Shown here one piece after another: positions 22,767 through 25,686 of a stretch of 25,686 nt of DNA. Location: assembly GCA_964590755.1 (NCBI GenBank), contig CAZPYK010000013.1, positions 1 through 25,686 of the forward strand. The letters are read 5' to 3'. This DNA comes from CAG-390 sp964590755. GTDB taxonomy: Bacteria; Bacillota; Clostridia; Oscillospirales; CAG-272. How positions within the stretch are numbered: position 1 is the stretch's first letter; the number at the start of each line of letters is the position of its first letter. The position numbers were made by a program, and so were the translations under genes. The notes beneath the pieces were generated by a model. It saw only the letters and a list, made by a program, of their open reading frames with translations. It searched no databases and was not told where the DNA came from.

Positions 22767-25175
22767 AGATACGATTATTTGGCGATCGAAAAGAAATGGC
22801 AGGAAAAATGGGCTGATGCGGGCGTTTTTCATGCTCTTGACGAGAAGGATGCCGACGGAAAGCCGAAGTTCTATGCCTTGGTGGAATTTCCGTATCCGAG
22901 CGGAGCGGGAATGCACGTCGGACACATAAAGGCATATTCCGGGCTTGAGGTGGTCTCGCGCATGCGCCGCATGCAGGGCTATAACGTTCTTTTCCCCATG
23001 GGCTTTGACGCCTTCGGGCTTCCCACCGAAAACTATGCCATCAAGACCGGCATGCATCCGCGCGCCGTGACCGATAAGAACATTGCCAAATTCACACAAC
23101 AGCTCAAGCGCGTTGGCTACAGCTTTGATTGGGATCGTGTCGTGGACACGACCGATGAGGATTACTACCGTTGGACTCAATGGATCTTTTTGAAGATGTT
23201 TGAAGCGGGGCTGGCGTTCCGCGATACCGCGCTTGTCAATTATTGCCCCAACTGCAAGGTCGTTCTTTCGAATGAGGACAGCCAGGGCGGCAAATGCGAT
23301 ATATGTCACAGTGATGTCGTTCAAAGATCAAAGGACGTTTGGTATCTGCGCATTACAAAATATGCCGATAAACTGCTTTCGGGACTTGACGAGGTCGATT
23401 ATCTTCCCAATATCAAGCAACAGCAGATAAATTGGATAGGTAAGAGCGAGGGCGCCTTCGTTAACTTCAAGATCACCGGCAAGGATGAGACACTGCGCAT
23501 CTATACCACTCGTCCGGACACCCTCTTCGGCGTGACCTTTATGGTCATAGCTCCCGAGCATCCGATGATAGACAAGCATGCCGATGAGATATCCAACATG
23601 GATGCCGTGGCGGCATATCGCTCGGAATGCGCAAAGAAGACGGAATTTGAGCGCACACAGCTGGTCAAGGATAAGACCGGTGTGCGTCTTGAAGGTATCA
23701 GCGCGCAAAATCCGTTGACGGGCAAGGAGATACCGATATATATTGCCGACTATGTAATGATGGGCTACGGTACCGGCGCGATAATGGCGGTGCCCGCGCA
23801 CGACCCGCGTGATTTTGAATTCGCACGTAAGTTCGGTATAGATATAGTCGAGGTCATAAAGGGCGGAGATATTGCCAAAGAGGCGTATACCGGAGACGGC
23901 GAAATGGTCAATTCCGGCTTCCTTAACGGTCTGACAAACAAAAAAGCGTCGATAAGACGCGCCATCGAGGAGCTTGAGCGTTTGGGCGTCGGCGAGGGCG
24001 GAGTTCAGTACAAAATGAAGGACTGGGCTTTCAATCGTCAGCGCTATTGGGGCGAGCCGATCCCGATCGTGCATTGCCCGCACTGCGGCATGGTTCCCGT
24101 GCCGTATGACGAGCTTCCGCTGAAATTACCGCCGATGACCGAATTCGCACCCGGGCAGAACGGGGAATCTCCGCTGGCGCGTATTGAGGAATTCGTGCAT
24201 TGCAAATGCCCGAAATGCGGTGCGGATGCAAGACGCGAGACCGACACCATGCCGCAGTGGGCGGGCTCGTCGTGGTATTTCCTCAGATATATCGATCCGC
24301 ACAACGCAAAATGCGTTGCCGACTTTGAAAAGCTGAAATATTGGATGCCCGTCGATTGGTACAACGGCGGCATGGAGCATGTTACAAGGCATATGATATA
24401 CTCGCGCTTTTGGCACAAGTTCCTTTACGATCTGGGAGTCGTTCCGTGCGACGAGCCGTATGCCAAGCGCACCGCTCAGGGCTTGATACTGGGACCCGAC
24501 GGTGACAAGATGTCGAAATCAAAGGGAAATGTCATCGATCCCAATACCGTTATCGATGCATACGGAGCCGATGTGCTTCGCACTTATGTGTTGTTTATGG
24601 GTGATTATACCGCCGCCGCGCCGTGGTCGGAAAACGGTGTCAAGGGCTGTAAGCGCTTTCTTGAAAGAATTGCCGATCTGCCTTCGATGGTGAAGGGAAG
24701 CGATGTGACGCCCGAGCTTGAGATACCCTTCAACAAGACGATCAAAAAGGTGACCGAGGATTACAACAGCCTTAAGTTCAACACGGCTATAGCCGCGCTT
24801 ATGGGACTTTTGAATGATATTTCGGCACACGGCTCGCTGACGCGCGATGAGTTGGATGTCTATATCAGATTGCTCTCGCCTGTGGCTCCGCACTTGTGCG
24901 AGGAGATAAACGAGCAGCTGGGCGGCAAAAAAATGCTTGCCGTGTCCGCATGGCCGCAGTATGATGAGACTAAGACGGTGGATGCCGCGGTTGAGGTGGC
25001 GATACAGATCAACGGTAAGCTTCGGTCCACGGTAAAGCTTCCGCTTGATTGTCCGCGCGACGATGCACTTGCCGCGGCAAAGGCGATCGAGCGTATTGCC
25101 GCCGCCATTGAAGGCAAGACGATCATCAAGGAGATAACCGTTCCCAACAAGATAATAAATATCGTGGTTAAATAA
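22764..25175 (+). CDS. leuS: Leucyl-tRNA synthetase
   Basis: Class Ia synthetase charging tRNA-Leu, 803 residues, the usual bacterial length. The catalytic H-V-G-H (51-54, HIGH motif) lies in F-P-Y-P-S-G-A-G-M-H-V-G-H. A zinc-type Cys cluster is at about 150-180 (Y-C-P-N-C ... C-D-I-C). The editing domain shows T-T-R-P-D-T-L-F-G (about 250) and M-A-V-P-A-H-D-P-R-D-F-E-F-A. A second Cys group (H-C-P-H-C and C-K-C-P-K-C) is near 430-490, and K-M-S-K-S is at about 582. The C-terminal anticodon and tail domains are complete. ATG 22764 follows GGAG by 6 nt. No T-box precedes it, unlike many Firmicutes synthetases. It ends the gene run; a strong hairpin follows. Confidence 0.97.
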   Translation: MRYDYLAIEKKWQEKWADAGVFHALDEKDADGKPKFYALVEFPYPSGAGMHVGHIKAYSGLEVVSRMRRMQGYNVLFPMGFDAFGLPTENYAIKTGMHPRAVTDKNIAKFTQQLKRVGYSFDWDRVVDTTDEDYYRWTQWIFLKMFEAGLAFRDTALVNYCPNCKVVLSNEDSQGGKCDICHSDVVQRSKDVWYLRITKYADKLLSGLDEVDYLPNIKQQQINWIGKSEGAFVNFKITGKDETLRIYTTRPDTLFGVTFMVIAPEHPMIDKHADEISNMDAVAAYRSECAKKTEFERTQLVKDKTGVRLEGISAQNPLTGKEIPIYIADYVMMGYGTGAIMAVPAHDPRDFEFARKFGIDIVEVIKGGDIAKEAYTGDGEMVNSGFLNGLTNKKASIRRAIEELERLGVGEGGVQYKMKDWAFNRQRYWGEPIPIVHCPHCGMVPVPYDELPLKLPPMTEFAPGQNGESPLARIEEFVHCKCPKCGADARRETDTMPQWAGSSWYFLRYIDPHNAKCVADFEKLKYWMPVDWYNGGMEHVTRHMIYSRFWHKFLYDLGVVPCDEPYAKRTAQGLILGPDGDKMSKSKGNVIDPNTVIDAYGADVLRTYVLFMGDYTAAAPWSENGVKGCKRFLERIADLPSMVKGSDVTPELEIPFNKTIKKVTEDYNSLKFNTAIAALMGLLNDISAHGSLTRDELDVYIRLLSPVAPHLCEEINEQLGGKKMLAVSAWPQYDETKTVDAAVEVAIQINGKLRSTVKLPLDCPRDDALAAAKAIERIAAAIEGKTIIKEITVPNKIINIVVK

Positions 25176-25202
25176 CGCACTCGACAGGATGTGTGTCAAA
25201 GG

Positions 25203-25233
25203 TCTCGGCGGCGAAAGTTCTTCGCCGCCGAGA
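25203..25233 (+). terminator. Hairpin terminator after leuS
   Basis: TCTCGGCGGCGAA (25203-25215) pairs perfectly over 13 bp with TTCGCCGCCGAGA (25221-25233), loop AGTTC, followed by a short TTT. It lies 28 nt after the leuS stop. Confidence 0.7.
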
Positions 25234-25294
25234 TTTAGGCGAGACCGCATCGAACGTTTTTTCGATTGCCGAGTGATTTTTTTTACAAAAGCTA

Positions 25295-25323
25295 TTGCAA
25301 AAATGCCTTAAATATGCTATAAT
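25295..25323 (+). promoter_or_regulatory. Promoter of the tRNA-Ser region
   Basis: TTGCAA (25295-25300) and TATAAT (25318-25323) are 17 bp apart. Transcription would start near 25330, before the truncated tRNA copy, so both the truncated and intact copies would be on the same transcript. A GAGCGGC/GTCGCTC hairpin lies between about 25333 and 25355. Confidence 0.82.
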
Positions 25324-25361
25324 AATAAATGTGAGCGGCGTTGTGCTTGTCGCTCGAATAC

Positions 25362-25416
25362 GGAGAGGTATCGAAGTGGTCATAACGGGGCTGACTCGAA
25401 ATCATGTTGTTCTCCG
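25362..25416 (+). pseudogene. Truncated tRNA-Ser(CGA) copy
   Basis: Positions 25362-25404 are identical over 43 nt to 25440-25482, the 5' half of the intact tRNA-Ser downstream, including the D arm and the CGA anticodon. The copy then runs TGTTGT and ends TCTCCG, equal to the last acceptor-strand bases plus discriminator G. Relative to the intact gene, a net 31 nt covering the variable arm and T arm are gone. The acceptor can still form 6 bp (one G-U), but the 3' side of the anticodon stem is damaged. It cannot be a working tRNA. Confidence 0.9.
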
Positions 25417-25439
25417 CGAAAATTGAATAAAAAATCTAT

Positions 25440-25528
25440 GGAGAGGTATCGAAGTGGTCATAACGGGGCTGACTCGAAATCAGTTTGCGAGCAATCGCAC
25501 ATGGGTTCGAATCCCATCCTCTCCGCCA
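25440..25528 (+). tRNA. tRNA-Ser (anticodon CGA), CCA encoded
   Basis: Complete class II tRNA. The acceptor stem is GGAGAGG (25440-25446) with CCTCTCC (25518-25524), discriminator G25525 and an encoded CCA (25526-25528). The anticodon stem GCTGA/TCAGT encloses the loop CTCGAAA, so the anticodon is CGA, reading UCG serine codons. The long variable arm TGCGA-GCAA-TCGCA is typical of serine tRNAs. The T arm is ATGGG-TTCGAAT-CCCAT. Confidence 0.97.
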
Positions 25529-25530
25529 AC

Positions 25531-25564
25531 AAACCCTTGAAAACACTACGTTTTCAAGGGTTTT
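25531..25564. terminator. Terminator after tRNA-Ser, possibly bidirectional
   Basis: AAACCCTTGAAAAC (25531-25544) pairs perfectly with GTTTTCAAGGGTTT (25550-25563), loop ACTAC, with a T-run at its 3' side. The minus strand read from the right also ends in a T-rich arm, so it could stop a message entering from outside the window. Confidence 0.88.
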
Positions 25565-25578
25565 CACTTTGTCTTGGC

Positions 25579-25682
25579 GGTGCCCGCTTTTTGTGAATGG
25601 TGCCCTTGGTGCCCTGATTTGTGGTGCCCTTGCTGTTTTGCTCTATTCATTTTATTCATCAAAAATGAATACTGTGGTGCCC
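25579..25682. repeat. Five direct GGTGCCC repeats with an inverted repeat
   Basis: GGTGCCC occurs at 25579, 25599, 25608, 25623 and 25676. Four copies extend to TGGTGCCCT and three of those to TGGTGCCCTT. Between the last two lies ATTCATTTT (25645-25653) facing AAAATGAAT (25662-25670). Integrase arm-binding sites or a regulator array would look like this. The minus strand is also open from the window edge to a TGA at 25566-25564 (about 40 codons), so part of a gene end cannot be excluded. I cannot identify it. Confidence 0.6.
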
Positions 25683-25686
25683 TTAT

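Noticed and set aside
22670..22816. A 48-codon frame from GTG 22670, positioned after repeat copy C as leuS is after copy D
   Set aside because: It overlaps leuS by 53 bp, its Shine-Dalgarno is degenerate (AGAG), and most of it translates the repeat and the leuS start in another frame. I saw no family match.
1..25686. CRISPR arrays, insertion sequences or toxin-antitoxin genes
   Set aside because: No regularly spaced repeats with unique spacers of suitable size, no transposase-like frame and no recognisable toxin pair; the GGTGCCC repeats are irregularly spaced and too short for CRISPR.

Overview
The window is a run of conserved housekeeping genes from a low-to-mid-GC Gram-positive bacterium, almost certainly a member of the Clostridia and probably an uncultured gut-type lineage. 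The reasons are gene orders typical of Firmicutes (dprA-topA-trmFO, plsX-rnc-radical SAM-smc-ftsY, nadD-yqeK-rsfS-leuS), a T-box riboswitch, strong Shine-Dalgarno sites, consensus TTGACA/TATAAT promoters, a YwlG-type protein and the folate-dependent tRNA methylase TrmFO. No genus can be named from the sequence alone.

Layout: the left edge cuts into a ribosomal protein S1-type gene (1-998). It converges on a branched-chain amino acid carrier gene brnQ (1117-2412, minus), with an 18-bp hairpin between them. brnQ is preceded by a complete T-box leader with a readable AUC (Ile) specifier and a consensus promoter. Divergent from it, nagB and a YwlG-family gene (3016-4345) have their own promoter, next to a paired-palindrome operator candidate, and end in a terminator. 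Then comes infC-rpmI-rplT (4736-5963) with a promoter, an L20-type attenuator leader and an unusual ATA start codon for infC. It is followed by a TrmH-family rRNA/tRNA methylase, dprA, topA, trmFO, plsX, rnc, an Elp3-like radical SAM gene, smc, ftsY, an NTP pyrophosphatase, a YhbY-type RNA-binding protein, nadD, yqeK, rsfS and leuS, all on the plus strand and mostly tightly packed or overlapping.

Functionally the genes serve translation (S1, IF3, L35, L20, RsfS, YhbY, LeuS, tRNA-Ser), RNA modification and processing (TrmH family, TrmFO, RNase III), chromosome handling (TopA, SMC, DprA), membrane and secretion (PlsX, FtsY), and nucleotide or cofactor care (NadD, YqeK, NTP pyrophosphatase). The protein-coding part shows no phage, transposon, CRISPR or toxin genes.

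The unusual material is non-coding. (1) At the right end, an intact tRNA-Ser(CGA) is preceded by a truncated copy of itself, 78 bp upstream and behind the same promoter. (2) Beyond the tRNA terminator, five GGTGCCC repeats and an inverted repeat look like the edge of an integrated element. (3) A small GC-rich palindromic repeat occurs four times, plus one degenerate copy, always just upstream of start codons and in two cases carrying the ribosome-binding site. I did not find a convincing new multi-gene system; these three signals are the ones worth pursuing.
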